Source: Gilvimarinus xylanilyticus
Lineage (GTDB): Bacteria > Pseudomonadota > Gammaproteobacteria > Pseudomonadales > Cellvibrionaceae
Length of the DNA stretch: 64,000 nucleotides
Assembly (NCBI RefSeq): GCF_024195295.1
Contig: NZ_JAMFTH010000001.1
Span: 1,550,001-1,614,000, forward strand
Direction: 5' to 3'
The notes under the pieces were generated by a model, which saw only the letters and a program-made list of their open reading frames with translations, ran no database searches and was not told where the DNA came from. Shown here piece after piece: positions 12,858 through 20,756 of this stretch. Every line of letters starts with the position of its first letter. Positions within the stretch are counted from its first letter, which is position 1. The position numbers and the translations under genes were made by a program.

Positions 12858-13077
12858 TACAAAGTGACTGCAACCGTGCTAATTCCTCGGGCAAAGAATT
12901 ATCGGGCAGGGTTTCACCGGCGCGGCGATACCAGTAAGCGGCGTTGGGCATATCGCCCTCTTCGCGATGCAGGTAGGCGTGTATCAGGCAGGAAAGTTTG
13001 TCCCCTTCATCTTGAACCAGTCGATGAGCTTGGTCCCATTTACCCGCTTCGATAAACGCCAGGGCTTTACGGTGCAT
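12847..13077 (-). CDS. small hypothetical protein downstream of the beta-lactamase
   Basis: A 76-residue protein, begun here at the ATG at 13077, which overlaps the end of the beta-lactamase gene by 11 bases; another ATG lies four codons earlier at 13089. It is mostly helical and repeat-like (RKALAFIEAGKWDQAHRLVQ, then DMPNAAYWYRRAGETLP), which recalls a single tetratricopeptide-type hairpin pair. No signal peptide or membrane span is seen. It looks translationally coupled to the beta-lactamase. I cannot assign a function. Confidence 0.65.
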   Translation of the reverse strand: MHRKALAFIEAGKWDQAHRLVQDEGDKLSCLIHAYLHREEGDMPNAAYWYRRAGETLPDNSLPEELARLQSLCNGQ

Positions 13078-13855
13078 GTTTAAATTCATCCAGGTATTGG
13101 TTAGCGATACGCAGTCTCTCGCGCTGAACCTCAGCAAAAGAGTCGGCGGAGACGTTAATGGCAAAATAGTGCCTCCCATCGCTATTGTCCAGCCACCCGA
13201 CGTACCAACCCAAGGCTTGGGATTGCTCGATATACCCAGCCCCTGTCTTGGCGTACAGCTGATAACCCGGCGCCGACTCAACCAGCATTATGTGGCTAAG
13301 AGTATCGAGCGCAGATTTTGACACTGGCCCGGGGTTGGCAAACAAACGCCGCAAAAATTGAATTTGCTCTTGCGCAGAAATCTGCAAACTTCCGTTTAGC
13401 CAAAAACCATCAACCCCTGAACTAATATCCCGGTTTCCGTAGTCGAAAATATCCACCCACGCCTGCATGCGCTTGGGGCCCACTTTACGGGACAGAGTTC
13501 GGTAAATAGGTACAGCGGAATGCTGCAGGGCCTGGGCCAAGGTCATAGGCGTTTGCTGCCACGAATCTGGCCACCAATCCTGCGGTGGATAATCATCCCG
13601 GCTGTAATCGAGCGGTTGGTCGGTGGAATCCACGACACCAGTCTCCAGCATAATCACCGTGTTGGGAATTTTATAAGTGGAGAAAGGCGAGTAGCGAGCC
13701 GAGGCGCGATCGATATTGTCAATCTGCGCCCGGCCCTCGGACTCGTGCCAGATAACCACCGTGCAGCGAGAGTCCACGCCGCAGGTTTTTTCACTTGCGC
13801 TAAACGCGGGCGAAGCTGCTACCAGTAAAGAACAAAACAGCCAATAAAGCTTCAT
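13067..13855 (-). CDS. class D (OXA-type) beta-lactamase
   Basis: A 262-residue protein with a cleavable signal peptide (about residues 1-20). All class D landmarks are visible: the active-site STYK (Ser59-Lys62), SAV (113-115), YGN (139-141), the conserved FWLNGSLQIS (151-160) and KTG (203-205). It is therefore likely an active periplasmic serine beta-lactamase, although the resistance range cannot be read from sequence. The start codon overlaps the stop of the CPBP protease gene, and a small gene follows with overlap. No mobile element or resistance-island gene is near, so it looks resident rather than recently acquired. Confidence 0.9.
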   Translation of the reverse strand: MKLYWLFCSLLVAASPAFSASEKTCGVDSRCTVVIWHESEGRAQIDNIDRASARYSPFSTYKIPNTVIMLETGVVDSTDQPLDYSRDDYPPQDWWPDSWQQTPMTLAQALQHSAVPIYRTLSRKVGPKRMQAWVDIFDYGNRDISSGVDGFWLNGSLQISAQEQIQFLRRLFANPGPVSKSALDTLSHIMLVESAPGYQLYAKTGAGYIEQSQALGWYVGWLDNSDGRHYFAINVSADSFAEVQRERLRIANQYLDEFKHAP

Positions 13856-16800
13856 TGCGCAGGCTCTTCATTGCGATCTGGCGACTGGTTACTTGCCGCA
13901 GCTTGAGAGCGACTGTACCAGTGCCACACCAAAGCGGCGGTTACGGCCAGCCCAAATATCGCTGCCAGTAATCCAAACAGAGTTGCCCCCGGGTACTGCG
14001 CATGCACCGCACTGTTTAAAGGCGCCAGGGCAAAATAAAACCCTACCGCCGCGAGAATCACGCCAAGCTCGCGATAGCGGGCAAGGTAGACGGCTCCGGC
14101 AACGAACCATACAACCACGAGGTTATGAATCACATCGGCGCTAAAGTGCCAACCCGACAGCGCTTGGGTGACAGCCCAAACAAGCGCCAGAACGGTAACC
14201 ACCCCCAGCTGCCAGCGCCCGCGCAAGAAATGCCCGATGCCGATACACAGACTGATAAAAGGCAGTGCCATTAAAACGCTGTTAATAGACCCGACGATTG
14301 ACGCCAGTGCCGGGTTACTGCTGGCCCACTGTCCCGTGTTAAGCACCGGAATATCCGGCACGGGCAGATAGCGCCACAACAGCTGATTGGCTCCCACTAA
14401 CACACAGGCAACCGCTAACCCCCAGAGTAAGTCGCGGGTTATGTGACGCTGTGCGGGGCGGACATTAAAAATCGGCTGTAATACCACCAGCATAATCGCA
14501 CCAAACAATACCGCGCCAATACCCACGCCAATCCACATGCCCCACCACTGCCCTTGCAGCGATATGGTGGTCTGAAAACCCAGTATGGTTTGGTGTCGCC
14601 AGAAGAAAGTATTTAAGAAAAACACCAAAGCCAGCGCCGTACACCAAAATAACGGCGCCTTGAATAAAAACGTCCCCCTATTAGGCCGGCGGTAGAAAAA
14701 CCCGAATAGCGCCAGAATAATCAGGGCGACTGCGCAGACCACACTAACGACTTTCCAGGGCGTTTTGGCGGCGGATTTTTGCGCCGTTTCGCGCTGATGG
14801 GCCTCGGGCACATGAACGCCCCGAGCCTGCCCCACAAGCTGGTCGCCCGCGTACTTAAGCCAGATTTGGGCGTAAGCATCGTCGTGGGCAAACGCCTCGC
14901 GGTCGGCAAAGGTAATGGTCCAGTCGGTGCGTGATTCACGCTCGCTTTGCTGGGCCGAGATTAGCTCTAACTGATCGGGGTGGGTCCAGCCCAAGCTCTG
15001 AATACGCTGCCGGGCCAGCTGCAGCACTTCGGGCTGACTTAGCGAGGCCCCCGTAGCCGCTTCGGGCAGCTCGTGGGACACAAAAATGACCTCGGCGGCG
15101 GGGGTCATCCACACCGTCCAGCTTTCCTGACGCTGCTCGACCGGGCCGCTGAATTTGCGATAAGTCACCGCCCAATTGGGCTGCTCCAGGTAGCGCCCCA
15201 GAAGCTGATGAAATTCCGGTCGGCCCTGCTCGGCATCCGAGGCTTCGTACCACACATAGCGCTTGGCCTCGTGGCCGCCGTCTTCGATTCTCGCGGCCCG
15301 CAACCAACCCGCCTGCTCTGTTACGCCTTGTTCGGCCATTACCTGATCGGCGCGCTCCAGTACCGATACGCGATCGGCGGTAAAAGGCGTTAGTGGTGAT
15401 GGGCGCTGCACCAATATCGCCGCTGCCATTAACACCACACCCACCGCCAAAAGCCCCCAGGCATAGTGCTGGGGAAAATGCCACGCCCTGCCCGTGCTTG
15501 CTTGAGAAATTTCGGGATGAACGCGTGCCGCTGGGCGGGGTTCATCGGCTTGAAAATGGTTGTAGGCGGCATCCGGCAACCTCTGCCAGGCGCCCGCTTT
15601 GACTCTGCCCCACAGGCAAAATCCCAAAGGCAGTAAACCCGCAGCAATCACCAACAGCCGATCCAGCCACAGCCCCTCGCCCTGGGCGACAAACAATGGG
15701 CTGCTCATTAGTACCAAGTCGTAGAGAAAGTGCGCGGCGATACAGGGAATCAAGCCAAAGCGTAAAAACACCAGACCAAACACCAGGGCGGGAATAAATA
15801 ACTCCACTAAGCGACTGTAGCCCGGCAGCTGCGGATAGTTGGCGTGGGCCCCGGCAAACACCACCGCCTGCAACACCAAAGTTATGGCCACAAAAAGCTT
15901 AACCCTACCAAAGTGGCGCCCCAGCAGCACCGCACCGGATAACGGAATGGCGCGGAACAGACACTCTTCCCAGGTGCCGGCGCTTAACGCCTGAAAAATC
16001 GGCGGCAAAGCGGGACGCCAATTGGCCAGTACATTGGGATCGGCGCCTATCTCCCGGGGGCTCCAGCCACCCAGCGCCTGCATCAGCATAATAAAACCCA
16101 CGGCGTACAAGAGGAAAAAGCCCGTCCAGATATAGCCGCCGCCGACTCGACCTAAAATTTGGTAAGACGACGCACTGCCGACTTTAAAAGCCGAGAACAA
16201 CCGAGGCTGGTTGGCAAACGCCTGTCGAGTCAAACCCTCGGCCACGGCAAACAAGGTGGCCAACATGGCCAGTGATGCCACAAAGCCAATACCGACATCG
16301 AGAAAAATCTTTTGCAAAAAATTGGCGGCCGTATCGGTGGTGGCATAGCCCATCCACATAAGCGGCAGCCCCGAGAGGTGAGCTGCGGCGCCCCCGGCCG
16401 CGACCACCAGCGCTAACTTGGCGCCCGCCCACCACTTAAGTTGATGCTTGCGCACCAACCAAATGGCGCCGGGAATTAAACCACCGACAACCAAAAACAG
16501 CACCATCGACAACGACGAAAACTGCGAAATTAGCTGGTTCAGCTCGCGCATTTTTGCAAAGCGCAAGTTAAACGCCTCGGGTATGTGATTGTAGGGATGA
16601 ACCCGCACCAGGGTATCGCCTTTGACTTCTAGCTCGATACGCGGATGCGCCTCGCCCACCACCAGCGATGAGTGCTTGTAGGTAAAGGTGTAATCGACCC
16701 GGCCGTTAGGCTGGGTTGAGCTGTCCATCTCAAGCGGCTGATATTGATCGAAACGACTGCCCAAAAACTCGCGCGCCTGGTTCTGCGCCAAGGCGCGCGC

Positions 16801-17259
16801 TACCTCCTCCTCTAACGCCGCGCCTTCTACGTGTTGCGGCATTTCATAGCGAAAGCTTAAGGGCTCGCCTGTGGGCGTAAACGAGGCCCGAAACTCTTCC
16901 TGCTGGCCGGGTTTAAACAGCCGCGCATTCCAGGCGTAAGGGGCAAAATTAGGGTTATGGAGAATCGAGCGAAAGGCCTCTAAACCACCGCCTTCTAGCT
17001 CGACATAGTTCTGCAAATGGCGGTCGCGTCCGAAATCACTCGCCTGACGGGTCACCTCGAGCGAGGGAAAACGATTGGCCCGAAGTGTTTCGGTCGCAGA
17101 AACGGCCTGGGACTGAGAAAAGGAAATATCCACATCCAGTGCCGGCACCTGCTTGGCCAAGAACGCAATCGCACCCACAGCGCCAGCCAGCGATAGTAAC
17201 AGGCCCAGCATCCACACCTTGGGTGAATATAAAAATCCGTTTGCGTCATCCTTAAACAT
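13852..17259 (-). CDS. giant CPBP-family intramembrane metalloprotease
   Basis: A 1135-residue polytopic membrane protein. After one N-terminal span comes a soluble region (about 40-240), then several spans carrying the CPBP protease motifs: EECLFR (Glu431, Glu432, Arg436), FAGAH (His472) and HFLYD (His510, Asp514). A second soluble region (about 640-830) resembles the first, for example in GEPLSFRYEMP against AEVIFVSHELP, which suggests an internal duplication. More spans complete the C terminus. Usual CPBP proteins have 200-300 residues, so this is a multi-domain form. It overlaps the beta-lactamase start by four bases. Cell-envelope proteolysis is inferred. Confidence 0.85.
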   Translation of the reverse strand: MFKDDANGFLYSPKVWMLGLLLSLAGAVGAIAFLAKQVPALDVDISFSQSQAVSATETLRANRFPSLEVTRQASDFGRDRHLQNYVELEGGGLEAFRSILHNPNFAPYAWNARLFKPGQQEEFRASFTPTGEPLSFRYEMPQHVEGAALEEEVARALAQNQAREFLGSRFDQYQPLEMDSSTQPNGRVDYTFTYKHSSLVVGEAHPRIELEVKGDTLVRVHPYNHIPEAFNLRFAKMRELNQLISQFSSLSMVLFLVVGGLIPGAIWLVRKHQLKWWAGAKLALVVAAGGAAAHLSGLPLMWMGYATTDTAANFLQKIFLDVGIGFVASLAMLATLFAVAEGLTRQAFANQPRLFSAFKVGSASSYQILGRVGGGYIWTGFFLLYAVGFIMLMQALGGWSPREIGADPNVLANWRPALPPIFQALSAGTWEECLFRAIPLSGAVLLGRHFGRVKLFVAITLVLQAVVFAGAHANYPQLPGYSRLVELFIPALVFGLVFLRFGLIPCIAAHFLYDLVLMSSPLFVAQGEGLWLDRLLVIAAGLLPLGFCLWGRVKAGAWQRLPDAAYNHFQADEPRPAARVHPEISQASTGRAWHFPQHYAWGLLAVGVVLMAAAILVQRPSPLTPFTADRVSVLERADQVMAEQGVTEQAGWLRAARIEDGGHEAKRYVWYEASDAEQGRPEFHQLLGRYLEQPNWAVTYRKFSGPVEQRQESWTVWMTPAAEVIFVSHELPEAATGASLSQPEVLQLARQRIQSLGWTHPDQLELISAQQSERESRTDWTITFADREAFAHDDAYAQIWLKYAGDQLVGQARGVHVPEAHQRETAQKSAAKTPWKVVSVVCAVALIILALFGFFYRRPNRGTFLFKAPLFWCTALALVFFLNTFFWRHQTILGFQTTISLQGQWWGMWIGVGIGAVLFGAIMLVVLQPIFNVRPAQRHITRDLLWGLAVACVLVGANQLLWRYLPVPDIPVLNTGQWASSNPALASIVGSINSVLMALPFISLCIGIGHFLRGRWQLGVVTVLALVWAVTQALSGWHFSADVIHNLVVVWFVAGAVYLARYRELGVILAAVGFYFALAPLNSAVHAQYPGATLFGLLAAIFGLAVTAALVWHWYSRSQAAASNQSPDRNEEPAQ

Positions 17260-17397
17260 AGCGTCCTCGCGTTGTCTTTTTTATTTTCTATTATCCAAAG
17301 CGGCAATCTAATGCGCCGCGCGTGATTTTACGTGCTCGGGACGGGGTTAACAATATACGGGGTCGGGCAGAGTGCCCCTGTTCGAGCCGCGTCGCGC

Positions 17398-18204
17398 TTA
17401 CAGCCCCTCTTTTTTCGCCCGCTCCCAAAGATCGTCCATATCCGCCAGCGACAGCGCGTCAACTGAAATGGGCGCATGCCCTTCGATGTAGCGAAAGCGC
17501 CGTTCAAACTTCTGATTGGCCAAACGCAGAGAGCGCTCCGGATCTTGTTTTAATGTGCGGCTGATATTAACCACTGCAAACAGCAGGTCGCCTATTTCTG
17601 CCTCGACTTCGTTCATATCGCCGCTGGCCAGCGCTTGCTCCACTTCTTGCAACTCCTCGCGCACCTTAGCGATCGGGCCCTGCACATCGTCCCAGTCAAA
17701 ACCCGTGCGAGCCGCGCGTTTTTGCAATTTAGCCGCCCGCGTTAACGCGGGCAGATTAAGCGGTACATCATCCAAAGTACCGCGCACGCCCTTGGCCTCA
17801 CGCTCTTCTTGTTTGATATCTTCCCAGCGCTGTTTAATGGCTGTTTCATCGGCGGGCTGATCGCCATAGCGCTCGCGCAAATTTTCGCTGGGAAACACAT
17901 GCGGGTGGCGCCGCACCAGCTTGCTCACCAAGGTGTCCACCACCTCGTGAAAATCAAAGCGCTTTTGTTCGGCGCCAAACTGGCTGTAAAAAATCACCTG
18001 AAACAATAAATCACCCAACTCTTCTTTCAGGTGATCCAAATCGCCGCGCTCAATCGCATCCGCCACCTCGTAGGCCTCTTCAATCGTCGAGGGCACAATC
18101 GTCTCGTAGGTTTGCTTTACATCCCAGGGGCAACCATCCACCGGATCGCGTAGGCGTTGCATGAGGTAGATTAAGTCGTTGAGGGTGTAGGTTGGAGTGG
18201 GCAT
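17398..18204 (-). CDS. mazG: nucleoside triphosphate pyrophosphohydrolase MazG
   Basis: Hydrolyses NTPs to NMPs and pyrophosphate, and in E. coli also influences ppGpp levels. The 268 residues hold two MazG helical-bundle domains. The first has DGCPWDVKQT and the metal-binding EEAYEVADAI with EELGDLLFQ; the second has GFDWDDVQGPIAKVREELQEVEQA with EAEIGDLLFAVVN. It lies just downstream of relA on the same strand, as in E. coli, which fits a shared role in the stringent response. Confidence 0.95.
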   Translation of the reverse strand: MPTPTYTLNDLIYLMQRLRDPVDGCPWDVKQTYETIVPSTIEEAYEVADAIERGDLDHLKEELGDLLFQVIFYSQFGAEQKRFDFHEVVDTLVSKLVRRHPHVFPSENLRERYGDQPADETAIKQRWEDIKQEEREAKGVRGTLDDVPLNLPALTRAAKLQKRAARTGFDWDDVQGPIAKVREELQEVEQALASGDMNEVEAEIGDLLFAVVNISRTLKQDPERSLRLANQKFERRFRYIEGHAPISVDALSLADMDDLWERAKKEGL

Positions 18205-18228
18205 GGATTGGTATCCTGTTTTTGGGGA

Positions 18229-18318
18229 ACGTCGGATGTCGGACGTCTGAGGTCAGACGCAAAAGCCTGAAGATTGGCACAACTGAGACGTCAGACGTCA
18301 GGCATCAGACGTCTGACT
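18229..18318. repeat. cluster of GACGTC/TCAGACGT words between relA and mazG
   Basis: Within 90 bases the words GACGTC, TCAGACG and CGTCTGA recur in both orientations, including the exact 12-bp palindrome TCAGACGTCTGA (18305-18316). The block fills the gap between two co-directional genes and has no coding sense. It could be a local low-complexity expansion, a dispersed repeat or an mRNA structure. Confidence 0.5.
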
Positions 18319-18322
18319 TTAA

Positions 18323-20566
18323 TTACAACTTCCTCCGGGCCGACGCAATATTCGGCAATTGATTTAACCGCGTTAAAACCCGGCTCAACTCATCAAAGCC
18401 GCGAATCTCGACGGTGATTAACATATCCACCGAGTTTTTCTGTTTGTCCGATAGGGTTTGCATGGCGCTGATGTTGATGCGCTCGTGATCCAGCAGTGAG
18501 GTAATGTCGCGCAGCAGGCCGGAGCGGTCGTAGGCTTCGATCATGACGTCCACTGAGTAGCTGCTTTGCGGTTTGTGGCCCCAATCGACTTTGATAATGC
18601 GCTCGGGTTCGTCGGATTGCAGCTGGAGAATATTGCTGCAATCGGCGCGGTGAATGGATACGCCGCGCCCCAGGGTGATGTAGCCGGTAATGGCATCGCC
18701 GGGTACCGGGTTACAGCAGCTGGCGATTTGAGTGAGCAGGTTGCCCACGCCTTCAATGTACACATCCGAGTCTTTTTTGCGCTTGGGCGAGCGAGCTTTA
18801 AACGGAATAACCGGCTCTTTGGGTTGCTCTTTATCCACAAGCCTCTGGGCGGCGTTTAGCACCTGGCCCACACCGATATCGCTGGCGCCCACGGCCGCGT
18901 ACAGATCGTCCAGGGTCTGCATATTGAGCTTTTTCGCCAGCGCTTCAAAGTCTAAATCCAGCAGCGCCAGGCGTTTAAATTCACGATCCAGCAGCGCCTG
19001 CCCCTCGGCGATATTGTCGTCGCGGGCCTGCACCTTAAACCAGTGCTGCACCTTGGCGCGGGCGCGGGCGGTGTTGACGTAGCCGAGCGCCGGCGATAAC
19101 CAGTCGCGGCTGGGCGCTTCGCGCTTGCCGGTTAGAATTTCTACCTGATCGGCGGTATTCAGGTGGTAGTTAAGCGGCACAATGCGCCCGTTCACCTTGG
19201 CGCCGCGACAGCGGTGGCCAACATCGGTATGAATGCGGTAGGCAAAATCCAAGGGCGTGGCGGTTTTAGGTAAATCCACCACATGTCCTTCCGGGGTAAA
19301 CACGTAGATGCGATCTTGATCAAAGGCTTTAAGATCGTTTTGCAGCTGTTCGCTGTCGCCGCCCAGCTCGTCGTGCCATTCAAGCACCTGGCGCAGCCAG
19401 GATATTTTCTGCTCGTAGCCGTCTTGGACGGCATCTGTGTCGGTGCCCTTGTAGCGCCAATGGGCACATACGCCCAGCTCGGCTTCGTCGTGCATGGCGT
19501 AAGTGCGCACCTGAATTTCCAGCACTTTATTGTCCGGGCCGATCACCGCCGTGTGGAGCGAACGGTAGCCGTTCTCTTTGGGCGAGGCGATATAGTCATC
19601 AAACTCGTGGGGGATATTGCGCCACAGGCTGTGCACAATACCCAGCACGGTATAGCAATCGCGCACGCTGGGCACCAGAATACGTACGGCGCGAATATCG
19701 TACACCTGGGAAAAGCCGATACCCTTTCTGCGCATTTTGCGCCAGATACTGTAAATGTGTTTGGCCCGACCATTTACCTCGCCGTCAATATGGGCGGTTT
19801 TTAGCTCACTGCGCAACAGCTCAAGCACATTGTCGATGTACTCCTGCCGGGCGATGCGGCGCTCATCCAATAGTGAGGCGATGCGCTTGTAATCGGCGGG
19901 CTCCAGATAGCGAAAAGAGAGGTCTTCCAGCTCCCATTTGATATGCCCGATACCCAAGCGGTGGGCCAGGGGTGCGTATACATCGGAGACTTCGCGCGAC
20001 ACCTGACGGCGGCGCGCGGGGCTGGCAGTTTTGACGGCCCGAATGGCGCAAGTGCGCTCGGCCAGCTTAACCAGGGCGACGCGAACATCGTCCACCATCG
20101 CCACCAGCATTTTGCGGATATTGTCGGCCTGCTCTTCGGATTGCTTGCCAAAGACTTTCTCGTCGGATTCGTTGCGCTGATAGCTGATGGCCGCCATGCG
20201 CAGCACACCTTTGATGAGCTTGGCCACGGTTTCGCCAAACTGGGCCTCGACGCCGGTGAGAGCGAGCTTGCCTTCACGCACGGCGCGATAGAGTACGGCC
20301 GCCACCAAGGTGTCCTGGTCGAGCTGTAAATCGGCGAGAATTTCGGCCATTTCCAGGCCAATGCGAAAGCAGCTGGTTCCCTCGCCCCAGCTGTGGGGGT
20401 CGGTGCTGGGCAGAATATCCACGCTCTGGCAGAGTTCGCAGGCGCGCTTTACTTCGGCGAGGGTGGCAGAGCTTTGCTGCTCAATCCCTTCCAGGCGCTG
20501 CAACCAGGCATCGATATCGACACTGCCGTCTGCGGCAATGGGGTGATCTTGGCGGACTTTGACCAT
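18323..20566 (-). CDS. relA: GTP pyrophosphokinase RelA
   Basis: Makes (p)ppGpp on stalled ribosomes during amino-acid starvation. The 747 residues show the order of long RSH proteins: an N-terminal HD-like domain (residues about 50-190), the synthetase domain with SYR-type substrate segment ENGYRSLHTAVIG and EIQVRT, a TGS domain (DRIYVFTPEGHVVDLP, near 410), and a C-terminal ACT domain (about 670-747). The HD motif is lost (AAVLYRAVREG in its place), so the hydrolase is probably dead. That marks it as RelA rather than SpoT. Confidence 0.95.
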   Translation of the reverse strand: MVKVRQDHPIAADGSVDIDAWLQRLEGIEQQSSATLAEVKRACELCQSVDILPSTDPHSWGEGTSCFRIGLEMAEILADLQLDQDTLVAAVLYRAVREGKLALTGVEAQFGETVAKLIKGVLRMAAISYQRNESDEKVFGKQSEEQADNIRKMLVAMVDDVRVALVKLAERTCAIRAVKTASPARRRQVSREVSDVYAPLAHRLGIGHIKWELEDLSFRYLEPADYKRIASLLDERRIARQEYIDNVLELLRSELKTAHIDGEVNGRAKHIYSIWRKMRRKGIGFSQVYDIRAVRILVPSVRDCYTVLGIVHSLWRNIPHEFDDYIASPKENGYRSLHTAVIGPDNKVLEIQVRTYAMHDEAELGVCAHWRYKGTDTDAVQDGYEQKISWLRQVLEWHDELGGDSEQLQNDLKAFDQDRIYVFTPEGHVVDLPKTATPLDFAYRIHTDVGHRCRGAKVNGRIVPLNYHLNTADQVEILTGKREAPSRDWLSPALGYVNTARARAKVQHWFKVQARDDNIAEGQALLDREFKRLALLDLDFEALAKKLNMQTLDDLYAAVGASDIGVGQVLNAAQRLVDKEQPKEPVIPFKARSPKRKKDSDVYIEGVGNLLTQIASCCNPVPGDAITGYITLGRGVSIHRADCSNILQLQSDEPERIIKVDWGHKPQSSYSVDVMIEAYDRSGLLRDITSLLDHERINISAMQTLSDKQKNSVDMLITVEIRGFDELSRVLTRLNQLPNIASARRKL

Positions 20567-20717
20567 AGTGTTTTCGCTTGCACTGCGTGTGGCGCTGATT
20601 TTTTGTTATACCCTGGCGGGCATCCGTAACGCGCGTAAGACACGCATAAACGACAAAAGTTCTCAGGCGCCGAACTCCTTTGAGGCGGCTATGGTAGTCA
20701 TTTGCGGGGGTTAATCA

Positions 20718-20741
20718 AGCCCGCCGACGGTGCGACGGGCT
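20718..20741 (-). terminator. possible terminator after the GH3 gene
   Basis: A 6-bp stem AGCCCG/CGGGCT just past the stop of the GH3 gene. On the minus strand it is followed only by TTGATTAA, so it is weak. Confidence 0.4.
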
Positions 20742-20756
20742 AATTTCCAACGGATG

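Noticed and set aside
13067-13855. Mobile antibiotic-resistance cassette
   Set aside because: The class D gene is embedded by overlaps in an operon and has no attC site or insertion sequence beside it; the nearby palindrome lies in a later gene.
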